DNA of 64,000 bases from Limnephilus marmoratus (Eukaryota > Arthropoda > Insecta > Trichoptera > Limnephilidae), in contig OU862922.1 of assembly GCA_917880885.1 (NCBI GenBank), positions 22,506,627-22,570,626 of the forward strand, in the 5' to 3' direction. The notes below the pieces were generated by a model, which was given only the letters and a program-made list of their open reading frames with translations, was not told the origin of the DNA and searched no databases. The position numbers and the translations under genes are program-made. Shown one piece after another: positions 43,971 through 54,946 of this stretch. Position 1 is the first letter of the stretch; every line of letters starts with the position of its first letter.

Positions 43971-44130
43971 GGGAACGTACCCATACTACATGACACGTTT
44001 AGGGGGGGGGGGTCTTCAAAATGTCACGCTCCATACAAATGAGCGGCGGGTTGCTTAGGATTTTGGTCACCGCGGGGGGGGGGGGGTTAAAAATTGCAAA
44101 AAGTTGGTCACGTAGTATGGGTACGTTCCC
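43971..44130. mobile_element. MITE, PIF/Harbinger-like
   Basis: Both ends read GGGAACGTACCCATACTAC with inverted repeat of about 24 bp, flanked by TTA on each side (43968-43970, 44131-44133). A three-base TTA duplication fits PIF/Harbinger. It holds two G-runs and no frame. It sits right after the LINE tail. Confidence 0.75.
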
Positions 44131-44508
44131 TTATAAAGTAAGCATGATTTTTGCTAATAATATAATAGAAGGTTTATAGTTACGATTTCACACAAAATTC
44201 TCAAGAACCCAGGTAGGTACTGTATGTATATATGTACTAGTGAATCTATATAATAGGTTTGTAGCAGGGGTGTTGCGGATACTCCCATCCGCATCCGCAA
44301 ATGCGGATTATTCGCATTAATTCGCATCCGTAATCAATTAATCCGGAATGAATGCGGATGTGGACGGGCCAGAGTGGCGCATGCCTTGTCCTCGTGAACA
44401 GCAAAATACGTAATATTATGCAAAAACTTCATGTACGTACTTTAAACGTTTAAGCCTTTACGTAATTAGTAATTACGTAATTGAAGTAATTTATGCTTTT
44501 CCTCTTGC

Positions 44509-45075
44509 TCTGCTGCCCTCTGTAGATATTAGTCCAACCTACGCTCCATAGATATTAGCCACCACTGGGACCGTCATAGATAGTCGTCCGACCTTAGCTC
44601 TGTAGATATTAGTCCTCACTCTGAAGTTTATTTATTAATCTTAAGTTAGCTCACACATTTGTGTGTGCTAATATTTTATAAAGATATAAACATTTACATT
44701 GGTTGGCAAACATAATCATTCTTTAAATATTACACATAAATAAAGACATTAATAATTGAGGTAGACATACTTTCGTAATTCTTTTTTAAACTTATTTATA
44801 TTTTCTATCTCAGTGATTTCATTCGTTGTGTTGTTATACAGTTGGACGGCCTGGTACATCAGAGATTTCTGGGTGCTTGATATTTTTCTTCTCGGCAGTC
44901 TAATTGCTTTGAATTTCTTGTCCCGTGTCCGTGTGTTTAGTTATTATAATGTATTTTTCTTTTTAGTTCCTTAGACATCATCCCCATGTTAATTTTATGT
45001 AAAAAAGTTCATAGATATTATTCCAACATATGAGCTGTAGATATTCGTCCTACATACAGGCTGTAGATATTAGTA
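44509..45075. mobile_element. Foldback-like element, copy 2
   Basis: TGTAGATATTAGTCC-type units at 44519-44612 and again at 45005-45066. The right edge is the inverted match of the left edge of the copy at 18824. In contrast to that copy, both arrays here read in the same direction, and a LINE fragment lies between, so it is rearranged or composite. Confidence 0.55.
44636..44945 (-). pseudogene. LINE 3' end fragment
   Basis: The minus frame contains KKFKAIRLPRR, then QAVQLYNNTTNEI, then FKKELRKYVYL before a stop. This resembles the C-terminal tail of CR1-group ORF2 proteins (compare YNQLPEEDI in the LINE at 43800). An AATAAATAAA tail lies at the 44636 side. Confidence 0.6.
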
Positions 45076-45252
45076 TCTGGAGTCTCGCTAACTGACCAAT
45101 AGGAAGACACACATTGGTGACAAGATCCTGCAGGTTTTGTACGTTTTGGTTTAGTTATCGACGTGATTCCCGTTGTGAATCAATTACGGTATTTGTTTTC
45201 TGTGTTTATCCAAGTGTTTTGGGTGGTTGATGAATATTCGATATAAATAAAA

Positions 45253-45468
45253 ATGTCGCAATCAATAAAAAGAAGTATCTGGACTTACCTTACATTAGAC
45301 AAAAATCTTACGGAGAAGTCCTATTGTAAAATATGTAATAAAAATTACTCGCGGAAGGGACCTACTACTACTTTGAAAAATCACCTTAAATCAATGCACC
45401 CAGAGGAGTTTTATTTGTTCGAAAGCTCGAATAATGAAAACCAATTGAAGAAAACAAAGAAAATTTAA
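45253..45468 (+). CDS. BED zinc finger, truncated hAT transposase
   Basis: A 71-codon frame starting MSQSIKRSIWTYL. It has CKIC (residues 26-29) and HLKSMH (43-48), the C2H2 pattern of a BED finger, with the usual SRKGPTTTL between. BED fingers open many hAT transposases and bind the element's subterminal DNA. The frame closes after a lysine-rich tail. The RNase H-like catalytic and dimerisation parts are deleted. If expressed, it might bind ends without cutting, which is inference. Confidence 0.75.
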   Translation: MSQSIKRSIWTYLTLDKNLTEKSYCKICNKNYSRKGPTTTLKNHLKSMHPEEFYLFESSNNENQLKKTKKI

Positions 45469-45687
45469 AAAAAAAACAAAAAGAAAGAGCGTTTCCATCT
45501 TGTCACGATTTCAACCCTTTTGATCATCAGTACAAGTGTCATTATGGTAGGAAGAAGGGGTGTCACGGATATTCGCATCCGCATCCGCAAATGTGGATTA
45601 TTCGCATTAATTCAGACATCCACGGATGTGAACCTCTAATAATCCGCATCCGCTGATCTCAAAATTTTTGCAACCGCAACGACCCTG

Positions 45688-46404
45688 GTTTGTAGCACAG
45701 AATAAGTAAGAAGAATGATATGTATCTTCATTGGTGTTTAGAACGTAGTACCTACATTGGTCCCCCGAGCACTTGACATCACCGCAACGTCTTGATTGTG
45801 TTTATCAATGTCTGTGTGATGATGACCCTTGCAACAATATCGAAACACCTCATTAGGAAGGGATCCATCGTGGAATAGCTGAAATGTAAAACCAAGCGGT
45901 GTATTAAAATATCTACCTGAATATCTATTTTGTTATATTATTTTGTAAAGCCTTGGTTTGAATAAAACCACTTAACCCATCAGGCCTCTGGCATATTCTA
46001 TCAGAACTTTAGAGTATTTCCGCTCTGCAATAAAATCCAAAAAAAGTAATATTTCCGAACGTTTCCGAAAACTAAAATCGGTTTTTTAAGTGTGATAAAA
46101 TATGCTTCCCAATTATAACTTTAGAAATAAAAATATAGGTACGTTTTGAAATATTAAAATTGGGATTGCAAAAACCTATTTTGTTTAAAAACCTTTGTTC
46201 CGTTTTTTGCAATTGAAATTATTGTTAACGAAAAATAAAATAAAAAACAAACTATTTTATTAGAAAAGTGTATTACCAACTTTTTTTATTGTTGTCTTGT
46301 CTCAAACCTCATTTTTTTGTTGTTCATATAGGTATAAAGAGTTTTTAAAAAATTCACGAAATTTCACAATTTTTTTCCAATAGCGATCTGATGTTTGGTT
46401 TCAT
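45688..46404. other. No gene recognised
   Basis: AT-rich DNA. Around 45800-45850 a GATGATGACCC...CGAAACACC sequence distantly resembles the Penelope hammerhead core but its stem does not pair. Confidence 0.5.
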
Positions 46405-46406
46405 CT

Positions 46407-46560
46407 TATATATAAAAATCTCGTATCACGGTGTTTGTGGTCGCACTCCTCCGAAACGGCTTGACCGATTTTTATGAATTTTTTTATGTATATTTGTTAG
46501 GTATAAGAATAGGTTTTAAAGTTCGAAATATTCCTATTCCCATATAAGGAATTATTTTTA
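46407..46560 (+). mobile_element. Helitron-like 5' end
   Basis: After an A, TCTTATATATAAAAATCTCG begins a stretch that continues with CCGAAACGGCTTGACCGATT. TC start with an AT-run and a CCGATTTTTATGAA-type word is typical of insect Helitron 5' ends. No 3' end was found downstream. Confidence 0.45.
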
Positions 46561-46616
46561 AGTGATTTGAAGATGGATATTGATTTGCAAAAACAAAAAC
46601 GTTTATTTTTTTTGGA

Positions 46617-46702
46617 TTTCGTAGTATTCGAACCTCCGTCCTCTGGATTTCTCTGGCCGCTGAGATTTGCGACGCACTATACCGCTGCGCTATGGGAGCG
46701 CT
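46617..46702 (-). repeat. tRNA-like sequence, long variable arm
   Basis: On minus: GCTCCCATAGCGCAGCGGTA as acceptor and D-arm, and GGAGGTTCGAATACT as B-box region. Extra bases between anticodon region and T-arm resemble a type II tRNA such as Leu or Ser. Acceptor ends do not pair well, so I call it a SINE head. Confidence 0.5.
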
Positions 46703-46719
46703 TGGCGAGGCGCGAATTT

Positions 46720-47960
46720 ACGCATTATATTCCGACAACCCGTAAAAAAACAAAGCGGCCAATGAGCGCAGACCAATCATCGTTTCCGTTTTATATCTCA
46801 ACCAATAGGAGCCTTGAGCGCAGTTTGACGCTTCGCATCAGTGCCGTAGTGCGTCTTTTCCGTTTCATCCAAATTTCAAATCACTCTAACGGGACCAAGG
46901 AAGTTTGACTTCAAAAAGAAAGCATGACAAGATCGCCAAAGACCAAACAACAGTTCAATGATTGTCCCCTTTTAAATCATAAATAAACCAAAATAAAATG
47001 GTTGGGCGAGGCCTTCTGAACAATTTAATACACATGCATGCAAGATAAACCTTCATAAGAAAGAATTTAAGATTTTCTATAAACTTTATAATTAATTGGG
47101 TGACAGGTGATAGGCCATGTAATAACCCAATAATTAGTCAAATAACGATCTTGCTAATACAGCGTCGATCGGTGTAGGTACAATACCAACGTGTGACAGT
47201 GTCCGACCCAATTATAGCCTTAGGTGACGGACCGATCTGCCCGCGAGGCAAGAGGCAGAGGCAGGTAATCCTCGCTGAGAACAATCCCTGCCTGCTTGGT
47301 ACCTGCTTTTAATGGCGCGTGATTGGACCACAATCGGAAACGGTCCGGCCTGCGCTGATCGCCGGTTAATTGTTACATCTCCATAATGCGCACTTGTCGC
47401 TCACACTGATCGGATCTGACGATATGTCGCCCGAGGGATGCTGGAGCTGCTATCTGATCTAAATCAGAAATGGCGAAACTGTTTCTAATTTGTCAAAGAA
47501 TGTGATTAATTCACATTTTATTAAATCTGGACGGGTCGGAAAAATCAAAAATCTTAGTAAAACTAAAAGAAAATATGATTTAACATCTTCATCCTGCTTG
47601 CCTGATGCGATAGCAAAGAACTAAAAGTGTTCGATCAATTTTTGTAAAGATAAAGTTAAAAACAATGATATTAGCGTAAGAAATAGTTATGTTACCAACC
47701 AACTACCAACTACCAATCTTACGAACTAGAACAGCACGGCATCATATAATAACATTATTTAAAGAACCATATTTATTTTAAAATATTTATTATTAAAATG
47801 TTCAATGAACTCCCTGTAAATGTGAAGGAGGCTAAAAGTCTTGCAGTTTTTCGTGGATTATGTTTCAATGTTGTGAAGTTCAAATTTTAATATTTTAGTA
47901 GTTTTAGAATAGATTATAATATTAGATATAAGATGCTAAATAAAATATACTAAAGAAACC
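46720..47960. other. Mostly unique; GC-richer patch 47100-47480
   Basis: Positions 47100-47480 are compositionally complex and contain an inverted word pair around GTCCGGCCTGCG. No frame or known repeat. Could be conserved non-coding DNA; weak support. Confidence 0.3.
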
Positions 47961-48042
47961 GTAGCGAACCACTTGAGGCGACTGGGGAGTTATCCAATAA
48001 ATGGTTCCCGGGGCGGTAGTACCCATGCCCGCCTCCCAAAGC
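47961..48042 (-). mobile_element. SINE-D 5' end fragment
   Basis: Minus: TTTGGGAGGCGGGCATGGGT, CCGCCCCGGGAACCATTTAT and AGTGGTTCGCTACGG. Only the first 80 bp remain. It touches the mariner upstream flank. Confidence 0.8.
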
Positions 48043-48089
48043 TTTAGATTTAAACCGCAGTAAGCAATTCATATATTTCCGTGTTAATA

Positions 48090-49033
48090 TTAGGTCCTTA
48101 CATATGAAATTGGAGTTTTGCCGTTCTGGCAATTTTGATCTCAAATATCTTCTCTTTGGTTAGGAAATTCAAATTCAAATTTATACAACTATTTACTCAT
48201 GTACTTGTGTTTCGAAAATTATAATTCATTTGTTTTTTCCTTAATTGTTTTTTTTTCTTTGCGTCACTTAGTTTACAAAATGGAAAACTTGAAATATCGC
48301 GTTATTTACGAGTACGAATTCCACCGTGGCACCAGTGCTGCAGAAACGGCTCGAAGGATTAATGATGTGTATGGCGACGGTGCCGCAAAAGAAAATACAG
48401 TGCGTTTTGGTTCCAACGTTTTCATTCTGGAAATTTCGACCTGCAGAGCAAGCCCCGTGGACGGCCGGAGACCAAAATTGATAATGAAGAATTGAAGGAT
48501 ATTGTGGAAGCGGATCCATCGCAAACCACGTCCGAGTTAGTTGCAGGCTGTGGTGTTAGTGATAAAACTGTTTTAATCCACTTGAAGCAAATTGGGAAGG
48601 TGAAAAAGCTTGAAAGGTGGGTACCTCACGAATTGAGTGAAGCAAATCAACAAACGCGCGTTAGAACGCTAGACCACACACAGCACAACAGACGGCTACC
48701 AAATTAGAGGAGTTTCAATTGGAATGTCTAAGACATCCACCGTACTCTCCGGACCTTGCCCCAACAGATTACCATTTTTTTCGAAATTTGGATAACTTCT
48801 TGCAAAGGAAAAAATTCAACTCCGATGGGGCAGTCCAAACCGCCTTCAAAGATTTTATTGATTCCCGTCCGAATGGTTTTTTTAGTAAAGGGATCGATGA
48901 ACTACCTATGAGATAGCAAAAATGCATAGATAGCAATGGTACATACTTTGATTAAATAAATATATTATATTTTTAAAAAATCGACTTTATGTTCCTCCCA
49001 TACAAAACGCCAATTTCATTTGTAAGGACCTAA
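48090..49033 (+). mobile_element. mariner element, internally deleted
   Basis: Both ends start TTAGGTCCTTACA with TA on each side (48088-48089, 49034-49035). Inverted repeat of about 31 bp with few changes. At 944 bp it is about 340 bp shorter than a standard 1.28 kb mariner. Confidence 0.9.
48280..48960 (+). pseudogene. mariner transposase, deleted and frameshifted
   Basis: ATG at 48280 starts an N-terminal helix-turn-helix part with FHRGTSAAETARRIN. One T is missing near 48404, shifting the frame. The second helix-turn-helix with VEADPSQTTSEL and SDKTVLIHLKQIG follows in 48492-48660, including the WVPHEL linker. The frame then jumps to ARPHTAQQ near 48670, so the region with the first catalytic Asp, and most of the second, is deleted. 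The end with YSPDLAPTDYHFF (third Asp) and FFSKGIDELP remains. It cannot cut DNA. N-terminal DNA-binding residues would be those of a cut-and-paste TA-targeting transposase. Confidence 0.9.
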
Positions 49034-50515
49034 TATTTGAAGGAATGATATTAATTAAATCTAAAATTAGCAGTGTGATTCACATTTTATTTTAGGTATA
49101 ATAAATACATATTATTGTGTACCTACGGGGACACACGGCACAGTCGTTAAAATCCTAGTTGTTAAATCCGACATTCGCAATATCAACAACACGAGAATGA
49201 GTAATGTACAACTAAGAAATTATGATTATATCATTGGGTATCTAGGTAGCTTAAAATATCGCGTTGAAATCATCAACAGACTTGCCGTAACAGGTAATAA
49301 AATGTAGTACGTAAATGGAATGTGATAAAAAGAATTAATAAAAGCGAATTACATAAGTAGGTACCTACGGTTATTGCACTTTCACTTTCATTTTTAAAAA
49401 CAATCCCACTCTTAAAAAATGTTCAAGAGTCTATAAATATTGTTGATAATAAATTACACACGTGGCTGTAATGGCCGACGCCAACAGCATTTTTTGATAA
49501 AGGTGGATAGGTATATACATGTTACATATTATTATGTATATGAATTAATACGTAAATATACGTAACTGCTACTTACATTTGAAAACACTCTGCTTTGAAG
49601 AGTTTCTGATTTTTTCTGGAATGTAGCGTGTAAAATAATAAGGTAGGTACAATACAATAAATTATCGAAAAAAATGAATTTCGTGAAATAATGCATTTCT
49701 CGTACTCCTTTCTCAGAATTATGCATCACGCTGACATCTATGAAGCTTCCCTTGAAACTCCTCTTGAGAGAGTGATTATAGCGAAGAAACGCACCGGAAA
49801 CCTACTTATATTAATGAAAATAATATTATAAAATATTTAATAGAAGTTGGAAATTTATTATTATTCTTCTTTCGTCGAAGTCTGAAGGCATACCTTTAAT
49901 GTGTAAAATTAAAATTACATTATCTAATTACAAAACAAATTAATTATAATTTTAATAAAAAAACACTTTGCTTTACACCACTTTTTTTAATATAACATAA
50001 TAGTAAACTAGCATTGCTAGTGCATCACCTTATAACCTAAATTAATGATTTGGTATTATTTCACAGGTACTCCTTGCGTCCAACTCACGTACCAAGTATA
50101 AACAATAGGTAAGATGTTCTGGTCAGCTAATTGGCAAGATATACCTATACGCAAGCAGTGCCGACGATAGGTTTATGTGGCGCCTAAACCAATCCCTCGC
50201 CCCTGAGTTGTGAGCGGAGAACAGAGACCAAATCACTGAACCATATCTTGGGGGACGAATATTATTGTCACAGGGGCGATAGAAGCCGGAGGATTCTTTA
50301 CAGGGTGACCTGTAAACTAGGTGACCAGGCACGCAGACATGGATGTATATATATATTTTTTAATTTAGGTAAGTAAAATAGTATCAAGTGATATGATTCT
50401 TTTTTAATCATCGCTTCTATGATGATTCAAAATGATTCTTCTTAAATGATCATTCAAAAATGTTTGCATATTTTTTTAGTGTGAATACCGCAAAGAGTCT
50501 AAACTGTTCCCAAAC
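49034..50515. other. No gene recognised
   Basis: AT-rich unique DNA. Frames at 49532-49729 and 50123-50332 have no motif. Confidence 0.55.
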
Positions 50516-50523
50516 GTCTAGAG

Positions 50524-51336
50524 CAGGGGTCACCAATTGGCGGACCGCGGTCCGGATCCGGACCGCCGACCTATTTTGTGCGGACCTTGTGTTAACATTG
50601 CAAAATATTTTCATTACGAATCTTAAATCGGAATTTGAAAACAGATTTTAAGAAAATTGAGAATCTCGCTGACATCCTCTGTAACATTTTCTCTCTGCAT
50701 CCTGGTGATGAATGGAGCTTATGAACCTGCAAATCTTTTCGGGAGTAATAAAGCTGCTCTCCAGATGGAAATGATCAATTTCCAAGAAAATGCAGTTTTC
50801 AAACACCAATAAAAAGAAGTTTCTTGTGAATAGTTTTGGATAAAATTTGTTTGTGATAATAAATACCCAGAATTAAAAAAAAATGCATTGAAATTTCTCA
50901 TTTTCTTTGGGTTAACACATGTTTGTGAAGCAGCATTTTCCAAGGTGAACTTCATTAAATATACATATAAATTCCGGAGCAGACTTACCGGTGAACATCT
51001 CCAAGATTTAATGAAAATATCCTGCACAAACTTTAGTCCAAACTTCGGACGTATAGTCCAAGGCAAAAAATGTCATTTTTCTCATTAATATTGTAAAAAA
51101 CCCTTGGTACTTTATTTTAATCACAACATTTTATTATTATTTAAAAAAATAATGTTCCGAAACCCATTCGTTTTATTTGTTCATTGATTTGTATCTACAC
51201 ATATTTAAGTAGTACAGTTTATTATTTAAATTTTTAAGCCGGGAGGGGGAAGGGGTTAGGCTTTATCCCCTCCGGACCGCGACGGTCATGTTATTTTAAA
51301 AAACGGACTCCTAATGAAAGTAATTGTTGACCCCTG
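50524..51336 (+). mobile_element. hAT element with transposase C-terminus
   Basis: Starts CAGGGGTCACCAATTGGCGG and ends GTTGACCCCTG. Eight-base flanks are an exact GTCTAGAG (50516-50523, 51337-51344). The ends contain GGACCGCGGTCCGG near the left and GGACCGCGACGG near the right. It keeps two pieces of a transposase gene and lacks the catalytic core. Confidence 0.85.
50595..51088 (+). pseudogene. hAT transposase, C-terminal dimerisation region
   Basis: The clear part is 50888-51088: ALKFLIFFGLTHVCEAAFSK, then a YKFRSRLTGEHLQDLMKI stretch. This is the hAT C-terminal dimerisation domain, of the kind in ZBED/GTF2IRD2-like proteins. Upstream, 50745-50880 keeps ALQMEMINFQENAVF with stops, and 50595-50650 keeps FITNLKSEFENRF. 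The spacing shows an internal deletion. The RW domain catalytic residues are absent. Confidence 0.8.
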
Positions 51337-51351
51337 GTCTAGAGTCTAGAG

Positions 51352-51948
51352 CAGGGTTTCCCAACCAGTGGTCCGCGGACCACTAGTGGTCCGCGAGAGG
51401 CTAGAAGATGGTCCGCGAGTCAATAAGCGGCCCATCGCGCGGGTGGTCCCTAGTCGAATTGGAACAATATTCAGTTGATCATTATTATACGTTGTGGCCA
51501 GTGACCATTATGGTATTCCGTTTCACCCCACCCCATCCTACCCCGTTCTACCCCCTCCGTTGTGGTAAATATTCTGCTAGAACCCGTCCCACCCGTCCCA
51601 CCCTATCCCATTACGCCCCTCCCGTTGTGCTATCCGTCCCAGGTGCCACCCATGTTAGCCTACGCCACTGACCACAAGCAATGGCAATGGCCTGTGGTCA
51701 ATGACGACGGCTAGTCAACGTGGTGTCACCCCCCTCCCCTGCAATAAAGTTGACAAACACGAATTTCAACTTCATAAAAAATTGGTCCGTCCTGGGGGGG
51801 GGGACTAGAGAATTGTGCTCTTGGAAGGTGAAACTCTGTCGGGTGGCACCCGGGGCGCCGCCTCCCCTCGCTATGCCACTGCTTGTGGTCCCTGTCGAAA
51901 AAATAAACGTACAAGTGGTCCCGGGTCAGAAAAAGGTTGGGAACCACT
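51352..51948. mobile_element. hAT element at the same TCTAGAG target
   Basis: Starts CAGGGTTTCCCAACCAGTGG; right end read inward CAGTGGTTCCCAACC. Flanks GTCTAGAG (51344-51351, 51949-51956). The left flank overlaps the right duplication of the previous hAT by one base. Interior has C-rich segments, with at least one nested short element. Confidence 0.85.
51699..51881. mobile_element. Short hAT-like element inside the hAT
   Basis: Ends CAATGACGACGGCTAG and, inverted, CAGTGGCATAGCGAGG. Flanks CCTGTGGT (51691-51698) and CTTGTGGT (51882-51889) agree at seven of eight bases. A similar end, CAGTGGCGTAGG inverted, stops at 51670, so another fragment (about 51499-51670) may lie next to it without a clear duplication. 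Confidence 0.5.
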
Positions 51949-51956
51949 GGTCTAGA

Positions 51957-52569
51957 GCCATTGAAATCGGTGACTGACCGAAAGCTAAGTTTCGGTTTCG
52001 GAAATTTCGGCAAAAAAATCTGCGTTCGTGAACTTTAGTGCCGCTGGACAAATATACGCAGATCGTCGGAGAAATCTGCTTGTTGATAATGTAGAAAAAC
52101 TGTTTTTTTAGCGTATAATATTAAACCTTTTAATTACGATTACTAAAGTTAATTAGTAATCCAATAATAATATTTTTAAATTAAGTACTTCATTGTCTTA
52201 CAAACTAATTATAGCAACCTTTGTTGAGACTGATTAATTTATCATAAGAACGATATTTGCCATTCTTTTCTTTCTCTGTTGAGACTGATAATTAATTACT
52301 AGTTATTAATTAGGTAATCATACATTGCTAACTACAATTAAAAGAATTCAATAAATGTTAAGAATGTTGTGATTGTAAACGCAATTAAAATTAAAAAACT
52401 CAATTTATGAGGTCCTTCCCTTATCATGTAAGCCTTGATTGTTGACAAATTTTGGTTCCAAGAAGTAGTTAGTGTTCGACCGAAACAGGACTTCCTACCG
52501 AAACCGAAAATGAATTTTCGGTATCTGTTTCAGTTTCGGCCGAATAAAAAATAATAATTGAAGTAATAT
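51957..52569. other. No gene recognised
   Basis: AT-rich DNA. GAAACCGAAAATGAATTTTC-like words around 52500-52545 are low complexity. Confidence 0.55.
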
Positions 52570-52790
52570 AAACTAATTGAAATTATGGCATCTCCAATTG
52601 GAGTACGTTGTAAGGCTGAAAGCAGTGGGGAGGATTAGGAGATGGGAAATAAGAAGGCAGAGAACCACCTGACTATTCAGACGTAGTCGCCAACGTAGTT
52701 GCTTGATTACGACTGATAAAGCAACTTTTCAATTCTGAAGGGTGGTAAACCAGGGTGATATTGAGAGTTTTTTCCACTCTGAATAAGACA
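52570..52790 (-). repeat. SINE-B body copy
   Basis: ATGGCATCTCCAATTGGAGT, GGGAGGATTAGGAGATGG, CTGACTATTCAGACGTAGTC and TTGAGAGTTTTTTCCACTCT follow the SINE-B order. The tRNA head is not found, and divergence is high. Confidence 0.65.
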
Positions 52791-53118
52791 AACAAAGTGC
52801 AAAGAAATCGTACAGTAGAAAATGCATGACGATACAACGATATTGTTGTTCTTTTATTTTCAATGCTTCATTGCTTTTTTTTTCATTCGGTACTTTCCTC
52901 CTTTTTAATAAACGTGTTTTAAATTTTACAAACCTTTTATTTTTTAGCTTACATAATGGTTGTTTATCAGTTGTGTAGAATTTAAAAGTCGTTTATTAGT
53001 CAGGCCCTTTTTGTTTAACTAACATGTTCGGTAGTAACAAAAAAAGTTATTCATAATGTTTACAGTAATCACACTGATCACCTACCGAGTCTGGTTTTAA
53101 CAAAAACGCCAAAATTTC

Positions 53119-53290
53119 AGTGACCGGACAACTCAGAATCATTCAACTTCAACACCTCATTTAAAAAGATATTAAAAGTGATGAGAAAAAATTATTAAAT
53201 AGATTACGTTTGGTTGGGTTATAGCCAATTTAAAAAAAAATCAAAAATTTTAATGACTTTTCAAAGGGGTGTTGAAGTTGTCGTCGAACC
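53119..53290. mobile_element. Palindromic MITE, family E copy 4
   Basis: AGTGACCGGACAACTCAGAA on the left; TTCAAAGGGGTGTTGAAGTT and TCGAACC on the right. Flanks share AAAATTT (with CC before each), consistent with a nine-base duplication. Confidence 0.7.
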
Positions 53291-53299
53291 AAAATTTGA

Positions 53300-54946
53300 C
53301 TCGCATTATGCGCCGCGTTTGGCTCAGGATTAGTCAAAGTTAGCCACCTGGTACCTAAAAGTAAGGCTTGCTTGAAAAAATAAAATGGATGCTGCAGATT
53401 TTCTAAAAAAGTAACAGAACGCACAAACAAATTTACATTAATTTGAAATGCAAAACGATCGGGTTAAAGTAGGAATAATAAAAATATTACTAAAATAATA
53501 TAGGCAGGTAGGCATTAAGAAAAATACATGTTCTAAAAGAAAAAAAAACTTGTTTTCTGGCATACCTATTTATAAATAAGAAATGATGTAAAACCTATAT
53601 TATTTTTCGTTCAGAAAGTGTAATTTTCAGTACAATTTCGTATGCAGCGGTGCATAATCACAGGACTTGCATAATGCATCGTGGAGTGAGTGATAATGTA
53701 TAATGACTTTTCATTTGCATGTGCATTACGCCATGAAAGAATCATATCAAATTGATGCATTTGGAAAATACACGGTGGAAAATGTGTCCCTAATGTCAAA
53801 CAAATAACATGTTGACTGCGACATGGTCATTAGCGAAAATGTACGCAAATCATTTCACATGTTTATGCAATGGCGTGGCGACAAACGATCGTCCCCGGGC
53901 AGGCTTTTAAATCCGGTCCCAATTTATATTTTTGTAATTATACTATTTAGCGTTTTTCTATGTATTCTTATGATTAATTTAAAATAAGTTATATTCTTCA
54001 TGTTCGCATATGGCGCTGATTTAAAAAAGTATGCCTTTTTCGGAAGAATTGAGTTTGTATGCGCACAAAATTATTTAATCATATTGCATGTGTACGGGCG
54101 CAAATAAATAACTCATTTTAATATTTTAAAGCATAACCTACAAAAAGTTTTTTTCCCTAAAATAATTAAATTAGCACCATCTGTGAAAGAGTAGATTTTG
54201 AACTTTTTTAAGTGTCTACTTTTCAAGTTTGATAACATCTGAGAGTTTTGAGACAAATACGTTATAAGGGCAATTATTACTTTGAAGAGCTGTTTCGCCA
54301 TAAAAATAAATTTTTCGAAGGTTGTTGGATAGAATCTGGGGAAGATAGAAATCTGATGAAAAAAGACCTGTTGAAGAGAGTAGTTGTATAGGTGATAAAA
54401 AAATGTAAATAATACATTTATTCCATACAAGGAACGGAGTCGAAAATATTGCGCCACAGGTGAAAAATTCTACAAAGCAAAAACAAAATTTGATCAATTT
54501 ATTTTGAGTGCAGTCGAAGGCACCCACCACTTTCCCGAACCGTTTTAAGGACCAGATGGGTCCCCCTATCGGTTCTCACGTCAAGACTCTACTTTTGTTT
54601 TTTTAAAACGAAGCTACTGTGAAATGATTCTAAAAGCCCCCGACCGTCCCTTCACGGCACAACATATATTTATACATACCAAAAACTTTAAAGTTCTCAT
54701 CCGAGGCAGTATGTTGTTCTATTTTGAGTGCATGCAAATACCTACAAATATTTGTTCTGAAATTTGAATTGCGGAATCCCTCGTAGTGCCTGCCCTGCGC
54801 AAGCTAAGTAGCGGTCACGCCACTGAAAAGAAGACATGAGTGAGACAGTCTGAATTTTAAAATATTAACTGAGTTTACACAATATTTCTCTATTGACGGA
54901 ATTTCCTATGAAACTAAATTGACTTGCAAGATGTTCACGTCACAGT
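53300..54946. other. No gene; complex stretch 53600-53900
   Basis: Positions 53600-53900 contain octamer-like TTTGCATGTGCATTACGC and ATTA-rich words with little low-complexity sequence. This is compatible with a conserved non-coding element but unproven. The minus frames at 54113-54530 have no motif. Confidence 0.35.

Larger units (their letters stand above)
44265..45687 (+). mobile_element. hAT element with BED-finger gene start
   Basis: Left end CAGGGGTGTTGCGG; right end read inward CAGGGTCGTTGCGGTTGC. Exact eight-base flanks GTTTGTAG (44257-44264, 45688-45695). Subterminal words GCATCCGCAAATGCGG and GATTATTCGCATTAATTC appear near both ends, in the same direction. Inside are a foldback element and a short BED-finger frame. 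The catalytic transposase is missing. Confidence 0.85.

Noticed and set aside
45800..45850. Fourth hammerhead-like motif
   Set aside because: GATGATGACCC and CGAAACACC are present but the stem between them does not pair.
54113..54530. Two 104-114 codon minus frames
   Set aside because: Overlapping frames with phenylalanine/leucine-rich AT composition and no recognisable domain.
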